The notes under the pieces are model-generated. The model did no database searches. It saw nothing but the letters and a program-made list of their open reading frames with translations, and had not been told where the DNA came from. DNA of 64,000 nucleotides from Sulfitobacter sp. F26204 (GTDB lineage: Bacteria; Pseudomonadota; Alphaproteobacteria; Rhodobacterales; Rhodobacteraceae): assembly GCF_026410305.1 (NCBI RefSeq), contig NZ_JAPMLQ010000009.1:1-64000 (forward strand), given 5' to 3'. Positions 18,240 to 26,702 of the stretch are shown in pieces (position 1 is the stretch's first letter; every line of letters begins with the position of its first letter). A program made the translations under genes and the position numbers.

Positions 18240-19169
18240 TTAGTCCGCTGGGTTAGCCACATTCTTTAACGGTCTACCCGCGATGAAATTATGGGCTTCG
18301 CTCAACATGTTACAGATCAATTCTGCGCGCACCTCTTGCGTGACAGACGCCGAATGTGGGGTTAGAACAACGTTATCGAGTGCAATAAAACGAGCATTTA
18401 ATGCGGGTTCTGTCGCGAATACATCAAGACCTGCGCCAGCGATTTCATCGCCTTCTAGCGCGGCCAACAATGCCACTTCATCCACGACAGAGCCGCGCGC
18501 GATATTTATTAAAAAACCCTGCGGACCCAATGCGTCCAAAACCGATCGATCACATAGATTCTCGGTCGCTGGACCACCCGGGCAAGCAAGTACCAAAACA
18601 TCCGAAACCTTAGCCAAATCCTGCGGGCTCGCCGCGTAATCATACGGCAGAGCCGTATTCCTGATTCGGCTAAAATAACAAACCTCCATGCCAAGGCCAG
18701 CGGCACGGCGCGCAATCGCCTGACCAATCCGGCCCATACCCACGACACCCATCCGCTTTTTGTGCACGCTGGTTGATGGCCGGATACGCTCCCCACCCCA
18801 ACGCCCGGCGCGCACGAAACGGTCCGCCTCCGCAATACGGCGCGTGATCGCATAGGTAAGCCCGATCGCAAAATCCGCGACATCCTCGGTTAAGATATTT
18901 GGCGTCACCGACACCACGACACCATGTGCGGTCGCGGCTACAAGATCGAGCTTTTCAAGCCCAACACCCTGGGACAGAACCAAACTAACTTCGGGAAACG
19001 TCTCAAGATCCTGCGCCGACAACCCGCGCATCGCGGTTGTTACGGCGATGCGAATGCCTTGGGTATTATCATCCGTATGCATCACAAGCTCGTAGGTTTC
19101 AGCAAGTGCAGCGCGCAAGTCCGTAGGGAGTTCTGTAAGAAGAATAAGTTTCTCTGGCGCCTCTGACAA
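18240..19169 (-). CDS. D-2-hydroxyacid dehydrogenase (NAD-binding)
   Basis: This 309-residue dehydrogenase has the Rossmann motif GVVGMGRIGQAIARR, followed by the catalytic Arg in NIARGSVVDE, the Glu in the ALEGDEIAGAGLDVF region and the catalytic His in LTPHSAS. The start appears to be a TTG at 19169; no ATG lies in a sensible position. It should interconvert a 2-oxo acid and a D-2-hydroxy acid. As first gene of the operon with the aminotransferase, it would reduce the transamination product before or instead of CoA activation. The operator-like palindrome lies about 50 bases upstream. Confidence 0.88.
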   Translation of the reverse strand: MSEAPEKLILLTELPTDLRAALAETYELVMHTDDNTQGIRIAVTTAMRGLSAQDLETFPEVSLVLSQGVGLEKLDLVAATAHGVVVSVTPNILTEDVADFAIGLTYAITRRIAEADRFVRAGRWGGERIRPSTSVHKKRMGVVGMGRIGQAIARRAAGLGMEVCYFSRIRNTALPYDYAASPQDLAKVSDVLVLACPGGPATENLCDRSVLDALGPQGFLINIARGSVVDEVALLAALEGDEIAGAGLDVFATEPALNARFIALDNVVLTPHSASVTQEVRAELICNMLSEAHNFIAGRPLKNVANPAD

Positions 19170-19220
19170 AGTAAGTTCCCCAATCTTTAGATTAGTAATA
19201 ATTGGACCCTATAGTGCATA

Positions 19221-19238
19221 AGGTCATATGTATAGCCT
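19221..19238. promoter_or_regulatory. Second copy of the probable HutC operator
   Basis: AGGTCATATGTATAGCCT matches the palindrome at 9889-9906 at 14 of 18 positions and lies 52 bases upstream of the start of the 2-hydroxyacid dehydrogenase operon. This links the transport/transamination operon to the hydro-lyase operon under one regulator. Confidence 0.5.
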
Positions 19239-19345
19239 TTATAGCTGCCAATAAAACCGAGTCAATAGCCCCGTCATCAGAATAGCTTCTGGATTGCGGA
19301 CTACAGTTGCTTTGCCAAACGCGTCGAACCAGACCCCACACTAGT

Positions 19346-20148
19346 ATTGCCAAGTTGTTGGCGTCAGATTGTGAAAAGTCGGCGAAAGCGTAGTTATGGC
19401 GTCATTTCAGCAGCGTTGTCAGCCCAGAGACTGAATGCAACGTAGCGGGCGTGGCGGTATGAAGATGCGGTGAGTTGGTAACGGCGGGGGCGGAAGATTA
19501 AGTTGATCTGGTCATCAGCAGAGACGAACCGTTGAGCCTGCCGGTGGGATTTGAACCGGCCCATTATTTTCTCTCGTTTTTGGGTCGGCCGGCGCGACAC
19601 CTCGATCGCGTTGTTTAAGCCTTTGTGGGCGCGGTGGTCAGGGTGCGGTGCCAGCATCTTGATCGGCTTGATGTAACTGCGCGACTTGTCCGTGATGACG
19701 ACCCTTGGCTCGCCAAACCGGGCTACCAATCTTTGGGATAATCGCCTTGCCGCTTTGGCATTCCGGCGCGTTTGTACAAGAATATCAAGAACGTCTCCCC
19801 TCGCGTCGATCGCGTGCCACAGCCAGTGCTTCTTGCCACGGATCGTGATCACGACTTCGTCCACATGCCACTTGTCGTTCGGTGGCGATCGATCCCGATG
19901 GATGCAATCTAAAAAATGTCGGCCAAAACAATTGGTCCAGAGCCGGACCGTTTCCCGGCTGACAATCACACCCCGCGCAGCCAACAGGTCTTCAACATCA
20001 GCCGTGCTTAGGTCTAACCGGTGGTACGCCCAGACCGCGTAAACAATGGCCTCACGAGGATAACGGAAGCCCTTTAGGCGCGGCCTATCAGTTGGAATAT
20101 TCATCAGAGGGCGATGCCCAAATCAAACGCGATAAACAACTTGGCAAT
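19346..20148. mobile_element. IS6-family insertion sequence, complete
   Basis: A 14-bp perfect terminal inverted repeat, ATTGCCAAGTTGTT at 19346-19359 and its complement at 20135-20148, encloses one DDE transposase gene, giving an 803-bp element of the usual IS6 size. The flanking bases do not show an 8-bp target duplication, so one end has probably been rearranged since insertion, as IS6 elements often cause through cointegrates. Confidence 0.85.
19394..20104 (-). CDS. IS6-family transposase
   Basis: The 236-residue protein has the full IS6 layout: N-terminal FRYPREAIVYAVWAYHRLDLSTADVEDLLAARG, then the DDE catalytic core with D in KWHVDEV, D in VVITDKSRSY and E in NNAIEVSRRPTQKREK, then the MGRFKS tail. 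The frame is intact and between good terminal repeats, so it may be active. Such elements move by a replicative pathway and commonly join or delete neighbouring DNA. Confidence 0.92.
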   Translation of the reverse strand: MNIPTDRPRLKGFRYPREAIVYAVWAYHRLDLSTADVEDLLAARGVIVSRETVRLWTNCFGRHFLDCIHRDRSPPNDKWHVDEVVITIRGKKHWLWHAIDARGDVLDILVQTRRNAKAARRLSQRLVARFGEPRVVITDKSRSYIKPIKMLAPHPDHRAHKGLNNAIEVSRRPTQKREKIMGRFKSHRQAQRFVSADDQINLIFRPRRYQLTASSYRHARYVAFSLWADNAAEMTP

Positions 20149-20206
20149 GGCCTTTGGACGGAAGACGCCCGCTGAGGTCTTCCGCGGAAAAATGATGGAA
20201 GAGTTG
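20149..20206 (+). pseudogene. Transposase C-terminal remnant next to the IS6 end
   Basis: Starting exactly at the IS6 right end, the plus strand encodes AFGRKTPAEVFRGKMMEEL, which resembles the C-terminal end of an IS30-type integrase (compare GWRTPTEAFREELMKL in the IS30 copy at 24302-25111). The upstream part was removed when the IS6 element arrived or rearranged. It is short, so the family call is tentative. Confidence 0.4.
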
Positions 20207-20288
20207 AGCCTCAACCCCTACCCTCAGAGACTACAGGATCCGCAGTTCAGATATTGCTCACATATTATGGTATTATCCTCAAGAGCGA

Positions 20289-21041
20289 TCAGTAGTTGGC
20301 CTGCTCGTAGCCGTAGTTGCCCTCATAATCCCGCCAATCGACGAACACCGAACGGTGATGGATGCTCGGACAATTTTCACCCCACCTCTCGAGACCCACA
20401 TGGGCCTTCGGCAAGGTACTGATCGATGATCGCCGCCAAGAGAAATCGCCCTGTGTCCCGTAGGTCCCGAGTACAACGACCGCACTCCTCTCGCAGTCGC
20501 CTTCGCTACCTGCCTGATATTGATGAGCATAACGCACATCAAAGACTCGTATCGAGCGCACGAAGCTGAACTCCGGCCCGCTGATGTCAATATCGGCGCG
20601 ATCTTTGACCAGCCGAAGAGTAAAATCATTGATCAAATCACCGGCTTCAACCCTTTCCGCAGAGATGACCCTCGTTGGCGGAAGATCGGCTTCCTGCGAT
20701 GGAGCAACAGCAATCGTCTGGAGCAGCGGAATACGCGGTCTGTCGAACAGAATATCATAGATGCGACCATCATCGTCGCCAGTGCCTTCACTGTCGTAGG
20801 ATGCACCCATCGGGCAGCGCCAGATCTGCAACGGAGGCTCTACCGGCCAGGGCGTAATCCTTCGGATGAATTCCGCGCGGGCGCGTGAACATGGCACCGA
20901 TGCCGGCCAACCGCCCGAGAGACATAGCAGGATTGCGCAATCGATTGGATAGGTTTGAGCGCTCGTTCGTTCCACCGTCCCTACGAAGAATGTAGTAGCT
21001 AAAGAGACTAACATCGCGATACGGCTAAGGGCTTTGGTCAT
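20289..21041 (-). CDS. Secreted protein of unknown function, copy 1
   Basis: This 250-residue protein has an N-terminal signal peptide (cleavage near TSAQ, residue 29). Residues ~30-78 (TYPIDCAILLCLSGGWPASVPC...PLQIWRCPMGASY) and the C-terminal ~110 residues, ending VDWRDYEGNYGYEQANY, are almost identical to the 231-residue protein at 25200-25895; the middle differs in length and sequence. Cysteines at conserved places suggest a disulfide-bonded exported protein. No known domain is recognised. Both copies border the insertion-sequence island next to the type IV secretion operon, so a conjugation-related envelope role is possible but not shown. Confidence 0.75.
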   Translation of the reverse strand: MTKALSRIAMLVSLATTFFVGTVERTSAQTYPIDCAILLCLSGGWPASVPCSRARAEFIRRITPWPVEPPLQIWRCPMGASYDSEGTGDDDGRIYDILFDRPRIPLLQTIAVAPSQEADLPPTRVISAERVEAGDLINDFTLRLVKDRADIDISGPEFSFVRSIRVFDVRYAHQYQAGSEGDCERSAVVVLGTYGTQGDFSWRRSSISTLPKAHVGLERWGENCPSIHHRSVFVDWRDYEGNYGYEQANY

Positions 21042-21138
21042 GGGGAGTGTCCTACAGGTTCGGCTGCTTGATCATCTTTGCATCGTCGTATATTGAATCT
21101 TACTATAATATACTTTTGAATTCTCAGTTTGATATCTG

Positions 21139-21414
21139 TCAAGAGCCGCTACTTTGAGTTTTTCCATCAACAGTCGAAAGCGCTTCAAGGAATTCGGCCA
21201 CGTCCACCGGCATCGACGATTTCGGATCTTCGAGCACTTCCGGGAGAAACACTGGCTCAATAGCCCCGGCAACACCCTCTTCGCCGAGCCACAGCACAGA
21301 CAAGTCAGAAGAGTTCCACAAATAGACCCAGCCGACCGTGCGCTTCTTATCTTTGCCAAGCAACCGGGCAATGGGCTTCGCTTCTTCTTTCAACCGTCTC
21401 ACCGCCGCATTCAC
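21139..21414 (-). CDS. Small hypothetical protein, copy 1
   Basis: This 91-residue acidic protein contains RTVGWVYLWNSSDLSVLWLGEE, which resembles SIVGWVYRWTTGAHAVMWD in the 75-residue protein at 26309-26536, and has a DVAEFLEALS tail. It lies just upstream of the first secreted-protein copy on the same strand. The same two partner types occur again on the other side of the insertion-sequence island, so they probably form a duplicated accessory module. Function unknown. Confidence 0.6.
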   Translation of the reverse strand: MNAAVRRLKEEAKPIARLLGKDKKRTVGWVYLWNSSDLSVLWLGEEGVAGAIEPVFLPEVLEDPKSSMPVDVAEFLEALSTVDGKTQSSGS

Positions 21415-21524
21415 TCCAGTTTCAGCGAACGAGCATTACCTCGATCGTTGCCAAGTAGATTTCTCTGAGGTGCCCCTAGATTTGTAGACGCGTTGCCCCC
21501 TAACTTTGAGGCAAGGAGGCCGAC

Positions 21525-21797
21525 ATGGGGACAAGCAATTACAGCGACGAGTTCAAGCGGGACGCGGTGCATCAGATCACGGTGCGGGGCTATCCGGTGG
21601 GGGAGGTGTCCCGGCGTCTGGGCGTCAGCACGCATTCCCTATACAAATGGTTGAAGCTGTTCGCGGAGCCGGCTCCGATGCCTGGCGTGGACCATGAAGC
21701 CGAGAACCGTCGGCTGAAGCGGGAGCTGGCCCGGGTCACCGAGGAGCGCGACATCCTAAAAAACCGTTCCGGGTTTTGGCCCGCCTGTGCGCGGTAG
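21525..21797 (+). pseudogene. IS3-family OrfA, 3' end replaced by IS110 sequence
   Basis: The protein begins MGTSNYSDEFKRDAVHQITVRGYPVGEVSRRLGVS, a typical OrfA helix-turn-helix, and continues to RVTEERDILKN near base 21763. There it runs into IS110 DNA. The family continuation (DILKKATAYFARES) is found at 23373-23404 directly upstream of orfB. Programmed frameshifting at the A-rich slip site (CCTAAAAAA) would normally join OrfA and OrfB; the insertion abolishes this. Confidence 0.85.
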
Positions 21798-22003
21798 AAA
21801 CAGCCCGTGCTAGTGTTGCTCTATGAAGGGCAGCGGCCGTTCGCTTATTGGTGGTCTGCCTTTGGGCAGAACCCCGTTAAAAAACGTGGTCCATGGGTTG
21901 ATGCGGACTTGAGAGTGGTGACGCTGTTGTACGGTGATCCCGGTTAGGAAGATGACGGATTTGCATAGCCCACGCCCTTCTGTTGCCAACAGGAGGACAG
22001 AAG
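21770..22003 (+). ncRNA. Candidate bridge RNA of the IS110 element
   Basis: IS110-group elements encode a structured guide (bridge) RNA in the non-coding left end ahead of the recombinase. Here about 230 bases precede the recombinase ATG and contain a clear hairpin at 21853-21873 (GGTCTGCC with GGCAGAACC, one bulge). The target loop would be expected to pair with IS3 orfA sequence around the CCTAAAAAA site; I did not find a convincing guide by eye. Location is established by family, detail is inference. Confidence 0.35.
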
Positions 22004-23371
22004 ATGGCGAAGCAAAAGACCCACAAGACGCCAGCGATTGAGACCGTGAACATCGGCGCTGCTGCTGTTGATATCGGTTCACGAGAGCACATGGCGGCGG
22101 TGAACCCCGACGCGACCGATGACCCGGTTCGCGCGTTTGGCACCTTCACCCATGACCTGCATAATCTTGCTGATTGGTTCAAAACGCACGGTGTTACCAG
22201 CGTTGCGATGGAATCCACGGGTGTCTACTGGATTCCGGCTTACGAGATACTTGAGCAGCACGGCTTCGAAGTCATACTGGTCAACGCGCGCTATGCCAAG
22301 AATGTCCCAGGCCGCAAAACCGACGTAAGCGATGCCAGTTGGTTGCGACAGCTGCATTCCTACGGTTTGCTACGTGGCAGTTTCCGCCCATCAGCTGAGA
22401 TTGCCACACTGCGGGCGTACCTGCGCCAACGGGAGAGGTTGGTAGAGTATGCGGCGGCCCATATCCAACACATGCAGAAAGCGCTGATGGAAATGAACCT
22501 GCAACTGCATCACGTTGTGTCTGACATCACCGGTGTAACCGGAATGAAGATCATCCGCGCGATCGCCGCAGGCGAACGGGATTTGGACGTCTTGGCATCT
22601 CATCGCGATGTTCGATGTCGCGCATCTGTTGAGACAATCAAAGCTGCCCTGAACGGTAACGATCGTCCGGAGCACCTCTTCGCGCTGTCCCAATCACTGG
22701 AGCTCTATGACTTCTACAAAGGCAAAATGCTGGAATGCGATCGCCATCTTGAGGCTACGCTAGCCGAACTGGGCGCAGACCAAGATCACGACCCCAGCCA
22801 GCTACCCCGTCCACGCACAAAGACCAAGCAGGTCAGCACGCCGTCATTTGATGTACGCGCGGCGCTGTTTGGAGTTCTTGGAGTTGATCTGACAGAGATC
22901 CATGGGATGGGACCTTCACTATCGCTCAAGCTGGTTGGGGAGTGTGGGACTGACCTGCGCGCATGGCCAAGTGCCAAGCACTTCACGTCATGGCTGTGTC
23001 TGGCACCGGGCAACAAAATATCTGGTGGAAAGATGCTGTCGTCTCGGACGCGACGGTCATCGAGCCGCGCCGCTGCACTCTTACGATTGGCCGCTGTTAC
23101 AATCGGACGAAGTGATACTGCTCTTGGCGCATTTTATCGACGGTTGGCCGCCCGAGCAGGCAAGGCCAAGGCAGTCACTGCGACGGCGCGCAAGATTGCA
23201 GTTTTGTTCTATAACACCTTGCGACATGGCATGACCTACACAGATCCCGGCGCATCACATTATGAGGAACGGTACCGCAACCGCGTCCTTGGTAACTTAA
23301 AGCGTCGCGCCAGGTCATTCGGATATGATTTGCACGAACTGCCTGCCGAGATTGATATGGCTGTTTCTTAG
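22004..23371 (+). CDS. IS110-family transposase (DEDD recombinase)
   Basis: The ATG at 22004 follows a strong AGGAGGA. The 455-residue protein has the N-terminal RuvC-like DEDD domain (AVDIGSREH, VAMESTGVYWIP, GRKTDVSDASWL) and the C-terminal Tnp_20 domain with the catalytic Ser region FTSWLCLAPGNKISGGK and HGMGPSLSLKLVGECG. The frame is intact, so the element could still be mobile. It interrupts an IS3 element precisely at its translational slip site. Confidence 0.92.
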   Translation: MAKQKTHKTPAIETVNIGAAAVDIGSREHMAAVNPDATDDPVRAFGTFTHDLHNLADWFKTHGVTSVAMESTGVYWIPAYEILEQHGFEVILVNARYAKNVPGRKTDVSDASWLRQLHSYGLLRGSFRPSAEIATLRAYLRQRERLVEYAAAHIQHMQKALMEMNLQLHHVVSDITGVTGMKIIRAIAAGERDLDVLASHRDVRCRASVETIKAALNGNDRPEHLFALSQSLELYDFYKGKMLECDRHLEATLAELGADQDHDPSQLPRPRTKTKQVSTPSFDVRAALFGVLGVDLTEIHGMGPSLSLKLVGECGTDLRAWPSAKHFTSWLCLAPGNKISGGKMLSSRTRRSSSRAAALLRLAAVTIGRSDTALGAFYRRLAARAGKAKAVTATARKIAVLFYNTLRHGMTYTDPGASHYEERYRNRVLGNLKRRARSFGYDLHELPAEIDMAVS

Positions 23372-23404
23372 GAAGGCAACGGCGTACTTCGCGCGCGAGT
23401 CCCA

Positions 23405-24283
23405 ATGAAGTACGCCTTCATTCAGGCGCATCGTGACGAGTTCGGCGTCCGGGCCATGTGCCGGGTGCTGCGGGTCCATTTCAGTGGCTTCTACGCATGG
23501 CTTAAGGAACCGTTAAGCCAGCGTTCGCAGGAGGACATTCGTCAGACCGAGCTGATCCGGCAGGCCTGGGCCGACAGCGGCAAGGTCTACGGCTACCGCA
23601 AACTGGCCGACGATCTGCGCGACGAGGGCGAACGGATTTCCGAGAACCGAGTGGCGCGGCTGGCATCGCTGGCCGGGATCGCCGCGCAGATCGGCTACAA
23701 GCGGCGTCCCGGCCGCTATGGTGGCAAGCCTGCCATCGTCGCTAAGAACAGGCTGGAGCAGCGGTTTCAGGCGTCTGCGCCCGATCAGGTATGGGTAACC
23801 GATATCACCTACATCAGAACCCACGAGGGCTGGCTGTACCTTTGTGTCGTCATCGATCTGTTCTCCCGCCGTGTCGTCGGCTGGTCGGCTCAATCCCGCA
23901 TGACCACCGATCTGGCCTTGCAGGCTCTACTGATGGCCGTTTGGCGGCGAAAGCCTGATGGCAAGGTTATGGTGCATTCCGACCAAGGCTCCCAGTTCAC
24001 TAGCCGGGAATGGCAGTTGTTTCTTCGCCAGCACGATCTGGAACCCAGCATGAGCCGACGTGGCAACTGCCACGACAACGCCGTCGCAGAGAGCTTCTTC
24101 CAGCTGCTGAAACGGGAACGGATCAGGCGTCGTACCTACCCGACCCGTGAAGCCGCAAGGCAGGACGTGTTCGAGTACATCGAGATGTTCTACAATCCGA
24201 AGCGCAAGCACACGAACAACGGCATGCTGTCGCCCGTTGACTTCGAAATCAGACAGCTCAAACTGAACAAGGCAGGTTTCTAG
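23405..24283 (+). CDS. IS3-family transposase OrfB (integrase core)
   Basis: This 292-residue protein has an N-terminal HTH_21 region, then the rve core with DDE residues: D in QVWVTDITYI, D in VMVHSDQGSQFTS and E in DNAVAESFFQLLKRERI, and the tail YNPKRKHTNNGMLSPVDFE. It is intact but separated from its orfA by the IS110 element, so the OrfAB fusion transposase cannot be made from this copy. The IS3 right end follows at 24289-24301. Confidence 0.9.
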   Translation: MKYAFIQAHRDEFGVRAMCRVLRVHFSGFYAWLKEPLSQRSQEDIRQTELIRQAWADSGKVYGYRKLADDLRDEGERISENRVARLASLAGIAAQIGYKRRPGRYGGKPAIVAKNRLEQRFQASAPDQVWVTDITYIRTHEGWLYLCVVIDLFSRRVVGWSAQSRMTTDLALQALLMAVWRRKPDGKVMVHSDQGSQFTSREWQLFLRQHDLEPSMSRRGNCHDNAVAESFFQLLKRERIRRRTYPTREAARQDVFEYIEMFYNPKRKHTNNGMLSPVDFEIRQLKLNKAGF

Positions 24284-24301
24284 GAAACTAGGGGCACCTC
24301 A

Positions 24302-25111
24302 GTTGCGCAACGTGCAGCATCTCAAAGACGCGCGCGCCGTCGCAAGCTCGTGCGTCTCGCCGGACTGCGCAAAGCTGTGATCAAGCAGCTTAAAGAAGGT
24401 TGGTCGCCTGAACAGATCGCAGGTCGATTGCAGTTTGAAGGCCAATCCGTGCGCGTGAGCCACGAGACCATCTACGCCTATGTTTACGGCCCGGATGGTC
24501 GTTCCAAACAATTGGCGCGGCACCTTCCGAGTCGCCGTAAGAACCGCAGGTCGCGATACGCAAGAAGACCCAGAGGTCAGGTATTTCCGCCAGATCGGTC
24601 CATTCATCAACGTCCTGAGCACGTGAAAACCCGAGAAACTTTCGGCGAATGGGAGGGTGATCTGATGATCTTCGAGCGCGCTCAGGGCAAGATGAACGTC
24701 GCCTCACTGGTTGAGCGCAAGACCCGTTTTGCTGTCTTGTTCCGCAACAACGACCGTAGTTCGACCCACTTCATAAACAAGCTGATGGGTGTGATGGAAC
24801 CCCTCCCCCAAACCGCGCGCCGGTCGATCACCTTTGATCGTGGCTTTGAGTTCCGGGAGTGGCGCAAGCTTAAGCCAGGGATCGGAACGGAGGCTTGGTT
24901 TTGTGATCCACAGGCGCCATGGCAAAAGGGTTCTGTCGAAAACCTAAACAAGCGAGCACGGCGCTATCTTCCACGCGATGCGCCCGTGGCCGCGCTCACA
25001 AATCGAGATATGAAGTCGATTTGCGAGCGCTTGAACGGCACCCCCAGAAAGTGCCTGGGCTGGCGGACGCCGACTGAGGCGTTCAGGGAAGAACTGATGA
25101 AACTGAGATAG
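24302..25111 (+). pseudogene. IS30-family transposase, 5'-truncated
   Basis: The reading frame is open from the IS3 right end (VAQRAASQRRARRRKLVRLAGLRK...) and contains GWSPEQIAGRL, SHETIYAYVY, the DDE core (GEWEGDLM, SITFDRGFEF, ENLNKRARRYLP) and the C-terminus LGWRTPTEAFREELMKL. The N-terminal helix-turn-helix part expected in a ~330-residue IS30 enzyme is missing, cut off by the IS3 end. The in-frame ATG at 24350 could give a 253-residue product that lacks DNA-binding function. The IS30 right end probably lies near 25115-25150. Confidence 0.85.
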
Positions 25112-25199
25112 CGGAAACCGTCGCAACGACCCTTGAGAGTCCAGTTGCGATGGTATATTTTCGTATGTATGCTGAGGTCTGTCACAGAGGGTCCTCAGC

Positions 25200-25895
25200 A
25201 TGCGTCATTTACTCAAGAAGCTTCTCCCCTCGGTCGTAGTCGCTTTAACCGTGACAGGCCTTTCGCTACCGATGTCCGCCCGAGCGCAGACATACCCGAT
25301 CGATTGCGCGATCCTCTTGTGTCTCTCTGGCGGTTGGCCTGCTTCAGTTCCTTGCGCCCGAGCCCGCGCCGAATTCATTCGGCGGATTACGCCCTGGCCG
25401 GTGGAACCGCCACTGCAAATCTGGCGCTGTCCCATGGGCGCCTCCTATGAGAGCGATCGGCTATCAAACAACGCTGGCCGCATCTTCGAGATCTTGTACC
25501 GGCCCGATAGCCGTAGACCACTCCAATCCTTGCCAGTCGACGATATCGTTCTCGCCGACCGGGCCCTCCAGCTTATTCAGGACCGCGCGGACATCGATAT
25601 CAGCGGACCTGAATTCAATTTCGTGCGGTCCATCCGTGTCTATGATGTCCGGTATGCGCGACAGCATGAATCTGGACGTGACGGCGACTGCAACCGTAGC
25701 GCCACCGTGGTCCTCGGCACATACGGAACCCAAGGCGACTTCGCCTGGCAGAGGTCCTCCATCACCGCCCTACCCTCCGCCCATATCGGTCTTGAACGCT
25801 GGGGCCAGAATTGCCCCGGCATCTATCACCGTTCCGTCTTCGTCGACTGGCGTGACTATGAAGGGAACTACGGCTTTGAGCAGGTGAACTACTAG
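25200..25895 (+). CDS. Secreted protein of unknown function, copy 2
   Basis: This 231-residue protein has a signal peptide (MRHLLKKLLPSVVVALTVTG, cleavage after ARAQ near residue 30) followed by the same TYPIDCAILLCLSGGWPASVPC block and the same C-terminal domain as the protein at 20289-21041. It is on the opposite strand, across the insertion-sequence island, as if the duplicated module had been inverted by the mobile elements. The Cys pattern is conserved between copies. No domain is recognised. Confidence 0.75.
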   Translation: MRHLLKKLLPSVVVALTVTGLSLPMSARAQTYPIDCAILLCLSGGWPASVPCARARAEFIRRITPWPVEPPLQIWRCPMGASYESDRLSNNAGRIFEILYRPDSRRPLQSLPVDDIVLADRALQLIQDRADIDISGPEFNFVRSIRVYDVRYARQHESGRDGDCNRSATVVLGTYGTQGDFAWQRSSITALPSAHIGLERWGQNCPGIYHRSVFVDWRDYEGNYGFEQVNY

Positions 25896-26308
25896 CGCCT
25901 AGAAAGACAGCGTTGGCATTCATCCGTATTGACCTAAGTGCTCTGGGTTACTCAATTACCGGTCGTTCGCTGCTGACGATGCCAAAGTCTGTAGAGCGGG
26001 ACTAAACGTACTTTCGCTGCGACTGCGCCAATGGCGGCTTTCGATGAAAGCACCCGGTCATAAACGGTCGTTTTTGTCACTAAGGTTAATATCGCCGAAA
26101 TCATTGGAAAACATTGCGCCACAAACCCTTGGCAAACCTCGGTTTGATTTTGTCACGTTTTTGGCTACGGCCTAAGGAGCGGACTTTGGTGCACGGCGCA
26201 GCATTGGTCATTATGGGCTCAGAGTCCGCATTCGCCGCGTTCGGCTCCAATGTCTGGTATGCTCGCGGACCCTATCCATCAATATGAACTGGCGGCTACC
26301 TGAGAGGC
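25896..26308. other. Intergenic stretch, no gene seen
   Basis: Between the secreted protein and the small convergent gene I see no supported coding frame, RNA gene or insertion-sequence end. The composition is more A/T rich than in the conjugation operon that follows. Confidence 0.5.
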
Positions 26309-26536
26309 CTATTTGCTGTCGCCGCTTCCGATCCGCTTCAAACCGTCGAAGTCGATTTCCTGCTTCTGTTCCGCAGTGAGATCCGGCCGGATTTCCGATA
26401 CCGGCTGGGGCCCGTGGACGTCCCACATCACCGCATGCGCGCCTGTAGTCCAGCGATATACCCAACCAACAATGCTGTCCCCATCGGTCCCGATCAGATT
26501 GGCGATCGCGACGCCTTCACCATTATCATCGTCCAC
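26309..26536 (-). CDS. Small hypothetical protein, copy 2
   Basis: This 75-residue acidic protein contains SIVGWVYRWTTGAHAVMWD, similar to the core of the 91-residue protein at 21139-21414. A typical Shine-Dalgarno is not obvious. It is convergent with the second secreted-protein copy, whereas in copy 1 the two genes run in the same direction, so the module was partly rearranged. Function unknown. Confidence 0.5.
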   Translation of the reverse strand: MDDDNGEGVAIANLIGTDGDSIVGWVYRWTTGAHAVMWDVHGPQPVSEIRPDLTAEQKQEIDFDGLKRIGSGDSK

Positions 26537-26702
26537 TGTTTACTGACTTCCTGCACTTTGGCGCTGCAATCGCGGCATCGTGTTCTCAGGCTTCGCCTGC
26601 ACAGCATGACGCAATTGGTGGATGTTTGCTGACTACTTCTCTTGAAGGAGCTCACTTCACATGGGGACGTCCAATGCGGTACGCCCCAAAATTTCTTTGC
26701 TC

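Larger units (their letters stand above)
21764..23372. mobile_element. IS110-family element inserted in the IS3 frameshift region
   Basis: The boundaries come from where the IS3 reading frame breaks and resumes (after ATCCTAAAAA near 21763, before GGCAACGGCG near 23373). No terminal inverted repeats are visible, as expected for IS110. The long left non-coding end (about 240 bases) and very short right end place it in the IS110 group proper rather than the IS1111 group. Exact ends may be off by a few bases. Confidence 0.75.
21466..24301. mobile_element. IS3-family element interrupted by an IS110 element
   Basis: Terminal inverted repeats TGAGGTGCCCCTAG (from 21466) and CTAGGGGCACCTCA (to 24301) bound orfA and orfB of one IS3-family element. 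The IS110 element at about 21764-23372 separates them. The flanks show no matching 3-bp target duplication: the left flank is unique DNA and the right flank is a truncated IS30, which indicates recombination or deletion after insertion. Confidence 0.85.
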
